Source: Solirubrobacter soli DSM 22325 (lineage in GTDB: Bacteria; Actinomycetota; Thermoleophilia; Solirubrobacterales; Solirubrobacteraceae). Taken from it: a DNA stretch of 64,000 nucleotides. Position numbers and translations under genes: made by a program. The stretch lies in contig NZ_AUIK01000001.1 in NCBI RefSeq assembly GCF_000423665.1, forward strand, positions 124,001 to 188,000, read 5' to 3'. Below, piece after piece: positions 33,533-43,400 of this stretch. Under the pieces are notes generated by a model. The model did no database searches. It was given only the letters and a program-made list of their open reading frames with translations, and had not been told where the DNA came from. Positions within the stretch are counted from its first letter, which is position 1. The number at the start of each line of letters is the position of its first letter.

Positions 33533-34270
33533 TTAAGCGGACATTCCGCCGTCGACATAAAGCGTGGTGCCGGTGACGTAGCTCGCGTCGTCGGACGCGA
33601 GGAACCTCACCGCGGCGGCGACTTCCTCCGGGGTGCCCTGACGGCGGGCCGGGATCGCCTTGACGATCTCGTCCGTGGCCAAGTCGGCCGTCATGTCGGT
33701 GGAGATGAAGCCCGGAGCGACCGCGTTGACGGTCACCCCGCGCCGCGCGACTTCGGCGGCGATGGTCTTGGTCATGCCGATCAGGCCGGCCTTGGCCGCG
33801 GCGTAGTTGGACTGCCCGGCGTTGGCCCGTGGGCCGACGACCGAGGCGATGTTCACCACCCGCCCGTAGCGGGCCTTGATCATCGAGCGCAGCGCGTCGC
33901 GCGTGAGCCGGAACGCGGGCGACAGGTTGGTGCCGATCACCACGTCCCAGTCCTCGTCGGTGAGCTGGAGCGCGATGTTGTCGCGCGCCACACCGGCGTT
34001 GTTGACGAGCCCCAGCACGGGGCCGCCGAACGCGTCCTCGACCTGCTTGAGCAGCGCCTTGGAGTCGCCGCCCGCGACGTCGGCCTGGAAGCCCTGGGCG
34101 TTCCCACCGGCCTCCTTGATCGCGTCGATCACGGCCTGCGCGCCGTCGGGGTCGCTGCGATAGTTGACCGCGACGTTCCAGCCGTCGGCGGCGAGGGCTT
34201 TTGCGATCGCCGAGCCGATGCCCTTCGAGGCGCCGGTGACCAGCGCGGTGGCGTCGTCAGGTCTACTCAT
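33533..34270 (-). CDS. fabG: 3-oxoacyl-ACP reductase
   Basis: The 245-residue classical SDR has ALVTGASKGIGSAIAKALA, NNAGVARDN, the catalytic serine in NIASVVG, the Tyr-Lys pair in QSNYAAAKAGLIGMTK and the FabG-specific VNAVAPGFISTDM. It reduces 3-oxoacyl-ACP with NADPH. Its ATG overlaps the fabH TGA (ATGA), and acpP follows 22 bp downstream. Confidence 0.95.
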   Translation of the reverse strand: MSRPDDATALVTGASKGIGSAIAKALAADGWNVAVNYRSDPDGAQAVIDAIKEAGGNAQGFQADVAGGDSKALLKQVEDAFGGPVLGLVNNAGVARDNIALQLTDEDWDVVIGTNLSPAFRLTRDALRSMIKARYGRVVNIASVVGPRANAGQSNYAAAKAGLIGMTKTIAAEVARRGVTVNAVAPGFISTDMTADLATDEIVKAIPARRQGTPEEVAAAVRFLASDDASYVTGTTLYVDGGMSA

Positions 34271-35289
34271 CCGCTCCACTCCATCACGCCGGCGCCCCAC
34301 GTGAAGCCTGCCCCGATCGCGGCGACCAGGACCTTGTGCCCGGGGCGCAGGCGGCCGTCCTCGCGGGAGAGGCTGAGCGTCAGCGGGATCGACGCCGCGG
34401 AGGTGTTGCCGAGCTGCGCGATGTAGTCGGCGACCTTGCTCGAGTCCAGCTCCAGGCGCTCGCCCACGGCCTTGAGGATCCGCGAGTTGGCCTGGTGGTA
34501 GACGAACAGGTCGATGTCGTCGAGCTCGAGGCCCGCCGCGCTGACCGCGTAGATCGTCGACTCCGAGAGGCGCTTGATCGCGATCTTGAACGTCGAGATG
34601 CCGTCCATGCGGATGTACGGGTCCTCCAGCGAGGCCACGATCGTGTCCCCGAGCCCGCCGTCGGCGGTCAGGTCGATCGGGCCGATGCCGCTCCCGGACG
34701 TCGTCGGTCCGAGCACGACGGCGCCCGCGCCGTCGCCGAAGAGCATGCCGGTCTTCTTGTCGTCGAAGTCGGTGATGCGGGTCAGCTTCTCCGCGCCGAT
34801 CAGCAGGACACGCTCCGCGCGGCCGACCTCGATCATCGCGGCGGCCTGCGCGAGGCCGGCGAGGAAGCCGGTGCAGGCGGCGCCGATGTCGAACGCGGCG
34901 GCGCGTTCGGCGCCGATCGCATGGGCGACGCGCGGCGCGCAGTTGGGCGTGATCTCGTCCGCGCTCATCGTCGCGACGATCACGTAGTCGAGATCCGCGG
35001 CGTTGGTGCCCGCGTCCTGCAGCGCGCGGCGGGCGGCGAACACGGCCATGTCGGTCGTGCCCTCGTTGGCCGCGGCGCGGCGACGCGCCTGGATGCCGGT
35101 GCGCTTGACGATCCAGTGGTCGTCGACCCCGATCCGCTCGGCGATGTGCCCGTTGGGGACGATCTCGGTCGGCAGGTAGTGGCCGAGGCCGATGATCGTC
35201 GCCGTGCGCGGCGGCGCCGGGCGGTTGGCGAGGCGGGCGCCGGCGCGGGCGACCTCCTGCAGCTCGGGCGGCAGCACAGCGCTAGGCAT
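34267..35289 (-). CDS. fabH: 3-oxoacyl-ACP synthase III
   Basis: The 340-residue protein has the initiating KAS III triad: Cys in DIGAACTGFLAGL, His in VYHQANSRILKAV and Asn in LGNTSAASIP. The first 28 residues precede the usual family start (TATIIGLGHYLPTEIV) and form a short extension. The ATG at 35289 overlaps the end of fabD by 8 nt. It begins fatty-acid chains from acyl-CoA and malonyl-ACP; primer preference is not visible from sequence. Confidence 0.95.
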   Translation of the reverse strand: MPSAVLPPELQEVARAGARLANRPAPPRTATIIGLGHYLPTEIVPNGHIAERIGVDDHWIVKRTGIQARRRAAANEGTTDMAVFAARRALQDAGTNAADLDYVIVATMSADEITPNCAPRVAHAIGAERAAAFDIGAACTGFLAGLAQAAAMIEVGRAERVLLIGAEKLTRITDFDDKKTGMLFGDGAGAVVLGPTTSGSGIGPIDLTADGGLGDTIVASLEDPYIRMDGISTFKIAIKRLSESTIYAVSAAGLELDDIDLFVYHQANSRILKAVGERLELDSSKVADYIAQLGNTSAASIPLTLSLSREDGRLRPGHKVLVAAIGAGFTWGAGVMEWSG

Positions 35290-36130
35290 GGACAAGTCCT
35301 TCGGCGGGGGTCTCGAATACGACGCCCTTGAGGATGCGCTTCCCCATCCGGGCGAGCACCTTGCCGGGGCCGACCTCCACGAAGGAGGGCGCGCCGGCCT
35401 CGTGCAATGCGATCACGGTCTCACGCCAGCGCACCGGCCGGGTGAGAGCGGTGGCCAGCTCCTCGCGCACGTCCGTGAACGGTGCGGCGGAGGCGCCGGA
35501 GAAGACGGTGAAGCTCGGCTCGCCCAGCTCGACCTTGTCGAGCGCGGCGCGGAACTCGCCCACCGCGGGCTCCATCGCGGGCGAGTGGAACGCGCCGGCG
35601 ACGTTGAGGCGGATCACGCGGGTGTTGCGCGCGGTCGCGACCTCCTCGGTCTTGTCGAGCGCGTCGAGCGAACCCGAGAGGACGACCTGCCCGGGGGCGT
35701 TGTCGTTGGCGACGGTGACGCCGCCTTCGGCAGCGATCTCGCGCGCGTCCTGGAGGCTTGCGCCGACGAGCGCCAGCATCGAGCCGTTGCGCGCCTCGCC
35801 CATCAGCTTGCCGCGCAGGACGACGAGCTCGAGCGCGTCGTCGCGCTTGAGGACGCCGGCGGCGACGAGCGCTGCCAGCTCGCCGAGCGAGTGCCCGGCG
35901 CCCGCGGAGGGGTGCAGGTCCAGCGCGTCCCAGCCGACCACCGACGCGCAGAAGATCGCGGGCTGTGCGAAGCGGGTGTTCTCTTCGACGCGGGCGAAGG
36001 GGTCTTCGCCGACGAGCTCGGTGACTCTTTCGAGGAGCTCGGGGGCGCGCTGGGCGACGAGGTCGCGCATCTCAGGGGTGTGGCTCCCCTGGCCCGGGAA
36101 GAGCGCCGCGGGTTGTGTTGCGTTGCTCAC
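35282..36130 (-). CDS. fabD: Malonyl-CoA:ACP transacylase
   Basis: The 282-residue protein contains AALFPGQGSHTPEM, the acyl-serine motif GHSLGELAAL and the catalytic histidine in GAFHSPAM. It loads malonyl groups onto ACP. I chose the GTG at 36130, which puts the conserved N-terminus at its normal place; an upstream GTG at 36166 would add 12 residues. It is the first gene of fabD-H-G-acpP-F-I-reductase. An 84-bp gap separates it from the response regulator, so the operon promoter should lie there or within that gene. Confidence 0.95.
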   Translation of the reverse strand: MSNATQPAALFPGQGSHTPEMRDLVAQRAPELLERVTELVGEDPFARVEENTRFAQPAIFCASVVGWDALDLHPSAGAGHSLGELAALVAAGVLKRDDALELVVLRGKLMGEARNGSMLALVGASLQDAREIAAEGGVTVANDNAPGQVVLSGSLDALDKTEEVATARNTRVIRLNVAGAFHSPAMEPAVGEFRAALDKVELGEPSFTVFSGASAAPFTDVREELATALTRPVRWRETVIALHEAGAPSFVEVGPGKVLARMGKRILKGVVFETPAEGLVHA

Positions 36131-36214
36131 ACCTGCACCGTTACGCACCGGCTCGCGCCGTCCCACCCTCGCTTCGGCGCTACCCCCTCGTTGGGGGGTG
36201 CCGAACCCCCTACG

Positions 36215-36859
36215 TCACGAAATCAGGCCCAGACGCTGGGCCTTCTGGACCGCTTCGGCGCGATTTCGCACGCCGAGCTTGCGATAGAGGCTGGAGGTGT
36301 GCTCCTTGACGGTGTGCGGGCTGAGGAACAGGCTGCTCGCGATCTCGCGGTTGGTGGCGCCGCTCGCCACCGCCTCGAGGACCTCGCGTTCGCGTTCGGA
36401 GAGCGGCGGCCCGGCGGGGGACTCGTGGGGCTTGAAGACGGTCATCCCGAGGCCGACCATGCGGACGGCGCCGGCGATGTCGGCGGCGGGCCAGTCCTTG
36501 GAGATGAAGCCCGAGGCGCCCGCGGCCTTGGCGGCGTTGGGGCTGATCCGGCCCGCGCCGGAGATCAGCAGGACGTTGATGCGGGGCGAGAGCGCGATCA
36601 GCTGCTGGCAGATCTCCGCGCCGGACTCCTGGCCGACGAAGAGGTCCACCAGCGCGACGTGCGGGTCGTAGCGTCGTGCGAGCGCCAGCGCCTCCTGGGT
36701 GTTGCGCGCGGACAGCGTGCGCTCCACCCACGGCTGTTCGCCGAGCATCATCCGCAGGCCCCAGTGCACGACCTCGTGGTCGTCGACGACGAGGACGCGG
36801 AGCTTGCGGTCCGAGCTCCCGCTGGCGATCCGGGACGGGTTGAGATCAGGTCCGGTCAA
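36215..36859 (-). CDS. NarL/LuxR-family response regulator
   Basis: The 214-residue protein has a receiver domain (RVLVVDDHEVVHWGL, phospho-acceptor Asp in VALVDLFVG, the Thr/Ser switch in LLISGAG, Lys in GFISKDW) and a LuxR-type helix-turn-helix (LSEREREVLEAVASGATNREIASSLFLSPHTVKEH). It overlaps the histidine kinase gene by 14 nt, so the two form a two-component pair. It ends 84 bp before fabD and could read through or regulate the fab genes, but the sequence gives no direct proof. Confidence 0.93.
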   Translation of the reverse strand: MTGPDLNPSRIASGSSDRKLRVLVVDDHEVVHWGLRMMLGEQPWVERTLSARNTQEALALARRYDPHVALVDLFVGQESGAEICQQLIALSPRINVLLISGAGRISPNAAKAAGASGFISKDWPAADIAGAVRMVGLGMTVFKPHESPAGPPLSEREREVLEAVASGATNREIASSLFLSPHTVKEHTSSLYRKLGVRNRAEAVQKAQRLGLIS

Positions 36860-37970
36860 GGGGTACAGCCAGTCTGACGCGCCACGTTCCGGGCTCGCGC
36901 TCGCCGAACTCGACGATCCCGCCGAGCTGCAGCGCCTCGAGCGCCGCGAGCTTGAGGCCCATCCCGTGCTGGCGCGCCTTCCCGCGCACGCCGTCGTTCG
37001 TGACGTCGAGGACGAGCGTGTCGCTGTCGTGGATCGCGAGGCTGACCTCGACCCGGGTCGGCCCGGCGTGCTTGTGGGCGTTGCGGACCGCCTCGGCGAG
37101 CACCGACTGGGCCAGCGGCTCGAGCTCGTGCGGGATCTCGATCTGCTCTGAGCCTTCGCGCAGCGTGAGATGGAGGTCGCGGTGCTCTCGTCTGAGCCGC
37201 TCGACCTCTTCGAGGAGGGTCGTCTCGGTCTCCGGCGCGGCGCGTCCGAGCGGGCGCTGGAGCGCGCGGCGCAGGTCCTGCAACGCGGCTTGCAGCTCCG
37301 CGCCGATGCGTTCCCGCGCCGCCGGGCTGAGCTCCGCCTGGCTGGAGAACACGAGCTGGATGCCGAACAGGCGCTGGATCACGGACTCGTGCACCTCGCG
37401 CGCGAGGTCCATGCGTTCCTGCAGCTGGCGGGCCTGCGCCTGCTTGTTGGTGGCGAGGCGGGCGAAGGCGGCCAGCGCGGCGGTCTTGCCGAGCGTGTAG
37501 AGCAGGTAGCGCTCGGGGTCGCTCAGCGGAGGCTTGTCCGGGCCGCGGTCGGAGAGGATCACGCCGAGCCAGCGGCCCGCGGCCGCCATCGGCGTACAGA
37601 CCAGGGTGGACTGCTCGACGAGGCCCTTGAACTCGTCGGGGACGCCGATCGCGTTCGGGATCTCGATCACCCGGTCCTCGACCAGCGACTCGCGGGCGAC
37701 CGGGACGGTCTCGACCGTCACCTGGGCGTCGAGGAAGGTGTCGAGGTCGATCCCGAAGCTGCCCGCCGCGCGGACGCGCCGACGCGCGCCGTCGTAGCGG
37801 AAGATCACGGCGCGGTCCATGTCGGCGAGCCGGCAGGTCGCCTCGCACAGACGGCTGTAGAACGCGTCGGAGCTCGGGTCCGACTCCACGCGCGAGAGCA
37901 GTTCGACGAACGTCTCGAGCGCGTCGATGCGAACGGTCGGCTCGGTGGGTGGGGCGGTGTGGCTCTCCAT
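36846..37970 (-). CDS. GAF-domain sensor histidine kinase (NarX/DesK type)
   Basis: The 374-residue cytoplasmic protein has a GAF domain at about residues 15-165. A HisKA_3-type dimerisation helix follows, with the phospho-His in LAREVHESVIQRLFG. An HATPase domain ends the protein (EAVRNAHKHAGPTRVEVSL, MGLKLAALEALQLGG). It has no membrane helices, so it senses an internal signal. The start at 37970 was chosen over 38009 because the upstream codons overlap the STAS gene. It lies 13 bp from STAS and overlaps the response regulator. Confidence 0.9.
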   Translation of the reverse strand: MESHTAPPTEPTVRIDALETFVELLSRVESDPSSDAFYSRLCEATCRLADMDRAVIFRYDGARRRVRAAGSFGIDLDTFLDAQVTVETVPVARESLVEDRVIEIPNAIGVPDEFKGLVEQSTLVCTPMAAAGRWLGVILSDRGPDKPPLSDPERYLLYTLGKTAALAAFARLATNKQAQARQLQERMDLAREVHESVIQRLFGIQLVFSSQAELSPAARERIGAELQAALQDLRRALQRPLGRAAPETETTLLEEVERLRREHRDLHLTLREGSEQIEIPHELEPLAQSVLAEAVRNAHKHAGPTRVEVSLAIHDSDTLVLDVTNDGVRGKARQHGMGLKLAALEALQLGGIVEFGEREPGTWRVRLAVPLDRT

Positions 37971-37983
37971 CCTGGTGCGAACG

Positions 37984-38244
37984 CTACTCGTCCAGGAGGC
38001 GACCCACACCCGCCAGGTCGAAGACCCGCCGGACCGCGGGTGAGGCGCGGCGGATCTCGAACCGCCAGCCGTTGCTCTCGGCGATCAGGTGGGCGTCCAT
38101 CAGCATCGTCAAACCGGTCGAGTCCATGAACGTGACCTCGGCCAGATCGAGCGCCACGGCGTGGCCCTGGCGGCGGAAGCGCTGCAGCATCTCGACCAGC
38201 TCAGGAGCGGTCGCGATGTCCAGCTCGCCGTGGACGACGAGCAA
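37984..38244 (-). CDS. STAS-domain anti-sigma factor antagonist
   Basis: The 86-residue protein has LLVVHGELDIATAPELVEML and the phosphorylatable serine in VTFMDSTGLTMLMDA, the RsbV/SpoIIAA pattern. The only usable start is TTG at 38244, 5 nt after GGAG. However, the same frame upstream reads RWKVTEVADLRGDR, which looks like the normal first strand of a STAS domain, and it stays open back to the TAG stop of the RsbW-like gene with no ATG, GTG or TTG. Either the domain is slightly short, or translation begins unusually. It should act on an RsbW-type partner. Confidence 0.8.
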   Translation of the reverse strand: MLVVHGELDIATAPELVEMLQRFRRQGHAVALDLAEVTFMDSTGLTMLMDAHLIAESNGWRFEIRRASPAVRRVFDLAGVGRLLDE

Positions 38245-38328
38245 GCGGTCTCCGCGGAGGTCGGCGACCTCCGTGACCTTCCACCGGGTGGGGCCGCCGG
38301 ACGGGCTCGTGCATTGGAAGCTAGCGCA

Positions 38329-38706
38329 CTAGTGCCGCCGCAGGACGAACCAGACGGTCGTACCGTCATCGGAGTCGATGCCCCAGCGGTCCGCGAGCTG
38401 GCCGACGAGGAACAGGCCGAAGCCTCCGGGCTCGTCCAGGCCGCCGATCCGCGGCCCCGGCGTGAAGCCGCCGTTGTGGTCGCAGACCTCGATGCGGACC
38501 TCGGCGTTCCAGTGCGCGTGGAGCTGGACCGGGTGCTTGCCGTCCCCGTACTTGACAGCGTTGGTGACGAGCTCGGACACGAGCAGCTTGACCGTCTCCG
38601 CCTCCCCGCCGACGAGGTGCGCGTCCATCGCGTCACACACCTTGGTGCGCGCCTCGGCGACCGAGCTGGGCTCGGCCGGGAGCGTGAGGTCGAACGATCC
38701 GTCCAT
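38329..38706 (-). CDS. RsbW-like anti-sigma factor/serine kinase (HATPase_c_2)
   Basis: The 125-residue protein has the GHKL ATPase boxes: ETVKLLVSELVTNAVKYG (N box), DHNGGFTPGP (G1) and EPGGFGLFLVGQLADRWG (G2). Such proteins bind a sigma factor or phosphorylate a STAS antagonist. The STAS gene follows 84 bp downstream in the very same reading frame, beyond this TAG stop. No sigma factor gene is visible nearby. Confidence 0.88.
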   Translation of the reverse strand: MDGSFDLTLPAEPSSVAEARTKVCDAMDAHLVGGEAETVKLLVSELVTNAVKYGDGKHPVQLHAHWNAEVRIEVCDHNGGFTPGPRIGGLDEPGGFGLFLVGQLADRWGIDSDDGTTVWFVLRRH

Positions 38707-38761
38707 CTTGGGATTGGCGTGCCCATCGCCTTGCGGGCGGAAACGCCCGCGATCCGGGTTC

Positions 38762-40345
38762 TTACGCGATCGCGTGCGGGGCCTCGTGGCCGCCGGCGCC
38801 CGGCGCGACGCGCCCGTCGCGCATGGCGATCACCGTGCTCGCGCGGGCGGTGACCGAGGCGTCGTGGGTCGAGCAGACGATGCAGGTTCCCTGGGCCGCG
38901 CGGTGGGCGAGCAGCTCCGCGACCTTGATGGCGTTGGCCTCGTCGAGGTTGGCGGTGGGCTCGTCGGCGACGATGAGGCTCGCGTCGGTGGCGAGGGCGC
39001 GGGCGAGGGCGACGCGTTGACGCTCGCCGCCGCTGAGGCCGCCGGCGGTTCGTCTGTGGAGCTCTCCGAGGCCGACGTCGGCGAGCGCGCGCTTGGCGCT
39101 CTCGCGCGCCTGCTTGGCGGTCTGGCCGCGGGCGCGGAGGCCGAGCGCCACGTTCTCGAGCGCCGAGAGGCCCGCGACGAGGGTCGAGACCTGAGGGACG
39201 ATCGCGACGAGCTGGGCGCGAAGTTGCGCCAGCTCCGCGCGCGACTTGGTCGCGACGTCGTGGCCCGCGAGGAGGACCTTGCCGTGATCCGCCCGATCGA
39301 GGCCCGCGATCAGGTGCAGCAGCGTCGTCTTCCCGCAGCCGGAGGGGCCGACGAGGGCGTGGAAGGCGCCGGTCTTGAGCGCGAGCGTGACGTTGTCGAC
39401 GGCGGCCACCGTCTCGGCCTCGGTGCGGAAGCGGCGGCGGACGTGCTCGAGCCGCACGAGCTCCTCGCCTTTGGCCGTCGTCCGGCGTTCCGGTTGCGCC
39501 TCGCGCAGTTTCGGGCGGACCGCGCCGCGGAGGACGACCGCGCCGGGCCCGATCGCCACCTCGGCCTGATGTTCGATGCCCGCGGAGCGCAGGTCGTCGG
39601 GGTCGAGCCGGAGCAGGCCGCCGTCGTCGACGAACACGTAGCGGCGGCCGTTCGCGCCGTGCAGCTCGCCGGTGAGGCGGCCGTCGCGGATCGTGACGAC
39701 GCGCTTGGCCACGTCCGCGGCCCGCGGGTCGTGGGTGGCGAGCAGGACCGTCGCCTCCTCCCGGGCGGCCGTCTCCGCGAGCAGCTCGAGGATCGCGCGG
39801 CCGGTGGCGGCGTCGAGCTGGCCCGTGACCTCGTCGACCAGCAGGAGCTTCGGTCTGACCGCGATCGCGACGCAGAGCGCCGCGCGCTGCTGCTCGCCGC
39901 CGGAGAGCTCTTGGCGCTTGGCCTTCTCGCGCCCTTCGAGGCCGACGCGCGCGAGGAGCTCGCTCGCCCGCGCTCTCGCCTCCCTGGTCGAGGTGCCGGC
40001 GAGGCGGGCGCGCAGCGCGATCCGCGCGCCGACGCTCTGATCGTCGCCGAGCGCCCGGCGGGCGTCCTGCGCGACCGACGCGACCGTCCTCGCCCGGTGC
40101 GCGGCCAGCTGCTTCGGCTTGGCCTCGTCGAGCCGCGTCCCGTACACGAACAGCTCCCCGGCGGTGACCGCCTGCAGCCCGGCCAGGCACGCGAGCAGCG
40201 TCGACTTGCCGGACCCACTCGGCCCCATCACCGCCACCAGCTCGCCGGGCTCCGCCTGGAGCGAGGCCCCTTGGAGCGACACGACATTGCCGGTCGCGGA
40301 CTCGTGGACGACGAACAGCTTCCGGGCGTCGATCGCGCTACCCAC
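38762..40345 (-). CDS. ABC transporter ATP-binding protein with two fused ATPase domains
   Basis: The 527-residue protein has two complete ATPase units. First: Walker A GPSGSGKST, signature LSGGEQQRAAL, Walker B LLLVDEVTGQLD, H-loop ATHDPR. Second (from about residue 290): GPSGCGKTT, LSGGERQRVAL, LIVADEPTANLD, STHDAS. Both are of the LolD/MacB type. Having both on one chain matches a single large FtsX-type permease upstream. The start is GTG at 40345, about 100 bp after the permease stop. It probably powers export, or extraction of lipids or peptides from the membrane, rather than uptake. Confidence 0.9.
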   Translation of the reverse strand: MGSAIDARKLFVVHESATGNVVSLQGASLQAEPGELVAVMGPSGSGKSTLLACLAGLQAVTAGELFVYGTRLDEAKPKQLAAHRARTVASVAQDARRALGDDQSVGARIALRARLAGTSTREARARASELLARVGLEGREKAKRQELSGGEQQRAALCVAIAVRPKLLLVDEVTGQLDAATGRAILELLAETAAREEATVLLATHDPRAADVAKRVVTIRDGRLTGELHGANGRRYVFVDDGGLLRLDPDDLRSAGIEHQAEVAIGPGAVVLRGAVRPKLREAQPERRTTAKGEELVRLEHVRRRFRTEAETVAAVDNVTLALKTGAFHALVGPSGCGKTTLLHLIAGLDRADHGKVLLAGHDVATKSRAELAQLRAQLVAIVPQVSTLVAGLSALENVALGLRARGQTAKQARESAKRALADVGLGELHRRTAGGLSGGERQRVALARALATDASLIVADEPTANLDEANAIKVAELLAHRAAQGTCIVCSTHDASVTARASTVIAMRDGRVAPGAGGHEAPHAIA

Positions 40346-40443
40346 GCCGCCCGCCCACCCGCGCGACCCCGCTGCGTCCGCGCGCGCCGCCCCGCGCCGT
40401 CTCGCCGCCCCGGCGCACGCCACCCCGCGCGGCAGCTCCGCGC

Positions 40444-43400
40444 CTACCCACGGAGCCTCCCCACCGCGTCGCCCTTGAACGCGCGGCGCGCCAGCGCGCT
40501 CGCCACGACCAGCGTCGCCACCGTCAGGGTCGCCGCCGCGGTGACCGCCTCGGCCCACGGGAACGCCGGGACGAGGGCCGGGAGCGGGTCGCGACCGTCG
40601 GCGCCGAGGGCGAGCAGGCGCGGGAAGAGCGTCGTCAGCGCCGCGCCGCCGAGCAGCCCGGCGCTCAGCCCGACCGCCGCCGTCGCCACGGCGCCGGCGA
40701 CCATCTGCGCGCGCAGGGTCTTCGGGGCGACGCCGATCGCTTCCAGCTCGGCCTGCTCGCCGCCGCGGTCGCGGGCGCTCGCCGCGACCGCCAGGGCCGT
40801 CGCCGCGAGCGCGACGAGGGCGCCGAGGCCCGCGAGGATGCGCAGCGCGAGCACGACGCCGCGGGTCACCGCGTCGGCGTGGGCCTTCGCGCGCACCTCG
40901 CTGAGCCGCAGCTCGCGCCCCTCGCGTGCCAGGTTCTCGCCGCCCACGCGCCAGCGCTCGGAGATCGACGCGAGGCCCGGGTACTGGGTGTTGAGCGCGG
41001 CGAACAGGCGGCCGACGTCGGCGACGGCGACCTGCCCGTGCGGCGCGGTCGGCATGCGGTAGATGCGGCCGACGATCCGCAACCGGATCTGCCCGCCGCC
41101 CGGAACGCGGGCGAACAGGTTCTTCGTGTTCTGCAGGCCGGGTGTGGCCAGGACCGGGACGGGCTCGCGGGCGGACGGCTGCAACGGGCGAACCGCGAGG
41201 TAGCCGGCGAGGCCCGCGATCGAGTACTCGAACACACGGCGCCCGTTCGTTCCGAGATCGAACGTGCCCTCGGTGGCGGGCATCCAGTCGTCGAACGCGG
41301 TCAGCGCCTTCGTGCTCCCGTCCTCGAGGCGCGCGGTGAGCGTCCCGGGCGCGACGCGCGCGAGGCTCGCGGTGCCACTCCCACCGCTCGACGCGGTGAC
41401 CTCGAAGGCGATCGCGACGCCGCCGCGGTCGCGGGCGGGGACCTTTGCCGCGAGGACGGCTCTCCCGGGCCGCACGTCCCGCGAAGGCAGCAGGCGGCCG
41501 AACGTCCCGTCCCGGCGCTGGATCGCCAGCTGCAGGACCGCGCTCGCTCCGGACACCCGCACCGGCAGCTCGATCTGGCGGGCGTCGGGCGGGATCGTCA
41601 CGCCGTGCAGGCGCATGCCCTTCGGGTCGGGGTCGAGGCGCTTGGCGAGCTTCGCGATCGGCGTGTCGCTGAAGTCGGGGCGCCAGCCGGGCAGGTGGGC
41701 GAGCAGCGGCGCGCTGACGCCGAGCAGCTGCAGCTCGAGCGGCTGCCCGAGCCCTTCGGCCTCGATGCGGACGATGGGCGAGTCGTTCGCGGCGGGTTTC
41801 GCGGACGGCGAGGGCGCGAGGCCGCGGACGTCGGCGGCGGTCCGGTACGCGGCCTGGTCGTCGACCCCCTGTTCGAGCGTCTTGGCGTGCCCGAGGGCGA
41901 ACGTCCCCGCCGCTCCCGCGACGGCGACCACGGCGACCGCCGCGGCGGTGCGCCCCGGCTGGCGGGCGACCGCGACGAGCGTGAGATAGGGGCCCACCGG
42001 CAGCGGCTCCGCGGCGCGGGCGAGGGCGCGCAGCAGCGGCGGCACGACCCGGAGCGCGATCAACCCGCACGCCAGCGCCGCCGCACCGGGAGCGAGCACC
42101 AGCACGGGATCAACGGTCCGCGCGTCGGCCAACTCCTTCGCTCCCACCTGCCCGCGCGCCGCCGCCTGCCACACCAACGCCCCGAGCGCGACGAAGCACC
42201 CCGCCTCGAGCGCCACCCGCACACTCCGCGACTGCCCACCGGCGAGCACTCCGGCGACGACGAAGGTCGCCGCGAGCCACAACACAACCGCGACGAACAA
42301 CGTCTCGGACGTCAGCAGCCCCGCGTCGAGGACGGCGCCGACATGCCCGCCGCCGCCCGCGGACGCGCCGGCGCCACTCGCCACGCCCCCTGCCGCGCCA
42401 CCCGCCACGCCCGCTCCCGCGCCACCCGCCACGCCCGCTCCCGCGCCACCCGTGCCACTCGCGGTCCAGTCACTCGCGCCCGCCACGACCACCGTCGCCG
42501 CGACCGCGATCGCCGCGCCCGCCAGCACGCCGACCAGCGCCGGCACGGCCGCCTCGCCCAGCACGAGCGCGCCGAGGTGGCGGCGGCGCGCGGCCATCGC
42601 CTTCAGGCGGCGCAGCTCATCGGCGACGTCGTCGCGCTGCTCGGCGGCCGCGAACGCGACGAAGGCCAGCAGCACGGTCGCGGCCAGGCCGGCCGCGATC
42701 AGGGCGAACGCGGCGGCGGCGCGGCCGCGGGTCGCCTCGGCACGCAAGGGGACCGTCGGCTGGTGGACGGTCGCGTCGTCGACGATCCCCGCGAAGGCGG
42801 CCTCGGCGTCGGCGAGCCCGTTCAACGTCCGGTTCGTGTTCCACGGGTGGACGGCGCCGGGATCGAGCACGCGCGTCCACATGAACACGCGCGGGACGAT
42901 GTCGAGCTCTTGGAGCGAGAGCAGCGGGTCGACGCCGTCGGTGACCAGGAAGGTCGAGTTCGCGTCGATCAGCCCGGCGGGAGGCGGGAGCGGCCCGAGC
43001 GGCAGCGCGTCGAGCCGGCCGACGCCGACCACCCGCAGCGGCACGTCGTAGAGCTCCAACCGCGCCCGGACCTTCTCGCCCGCGACGCGCAGCACCTCGC
43101 ACCCCTTCTCGTCACACCCCTTCGGCAGCCGCCCGGACACGAGCTTCACGTGGCCGGCGAGCCCGTCGACGCCCGCGAGCACGAGCGGCTCCTGCGTCAC
43201 CGCCCGCCCGCTCATCCGCACGGCCTTCACCGTCCCAGGCAACAACCCGGCCGACACGAGCCCGTCCCGGGCCTGCCGATCGAGATCCTGATACTGCCCC
43301 GCCCCGCCCTCATGGTCGTTCGGCCGCCGCACGGTCAACCGCAGCGCCCGCTCCGCCGGAGTCGCCTTCCTCAGCACCTCCTCGAGCGACGACTGCCGCG

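Noticed and set aside
42361-42460. CRISPR-like direct repeats
   Set aside because: The repeats are contiguous 24-bp units without spacers and lie inside the permease reading frame.
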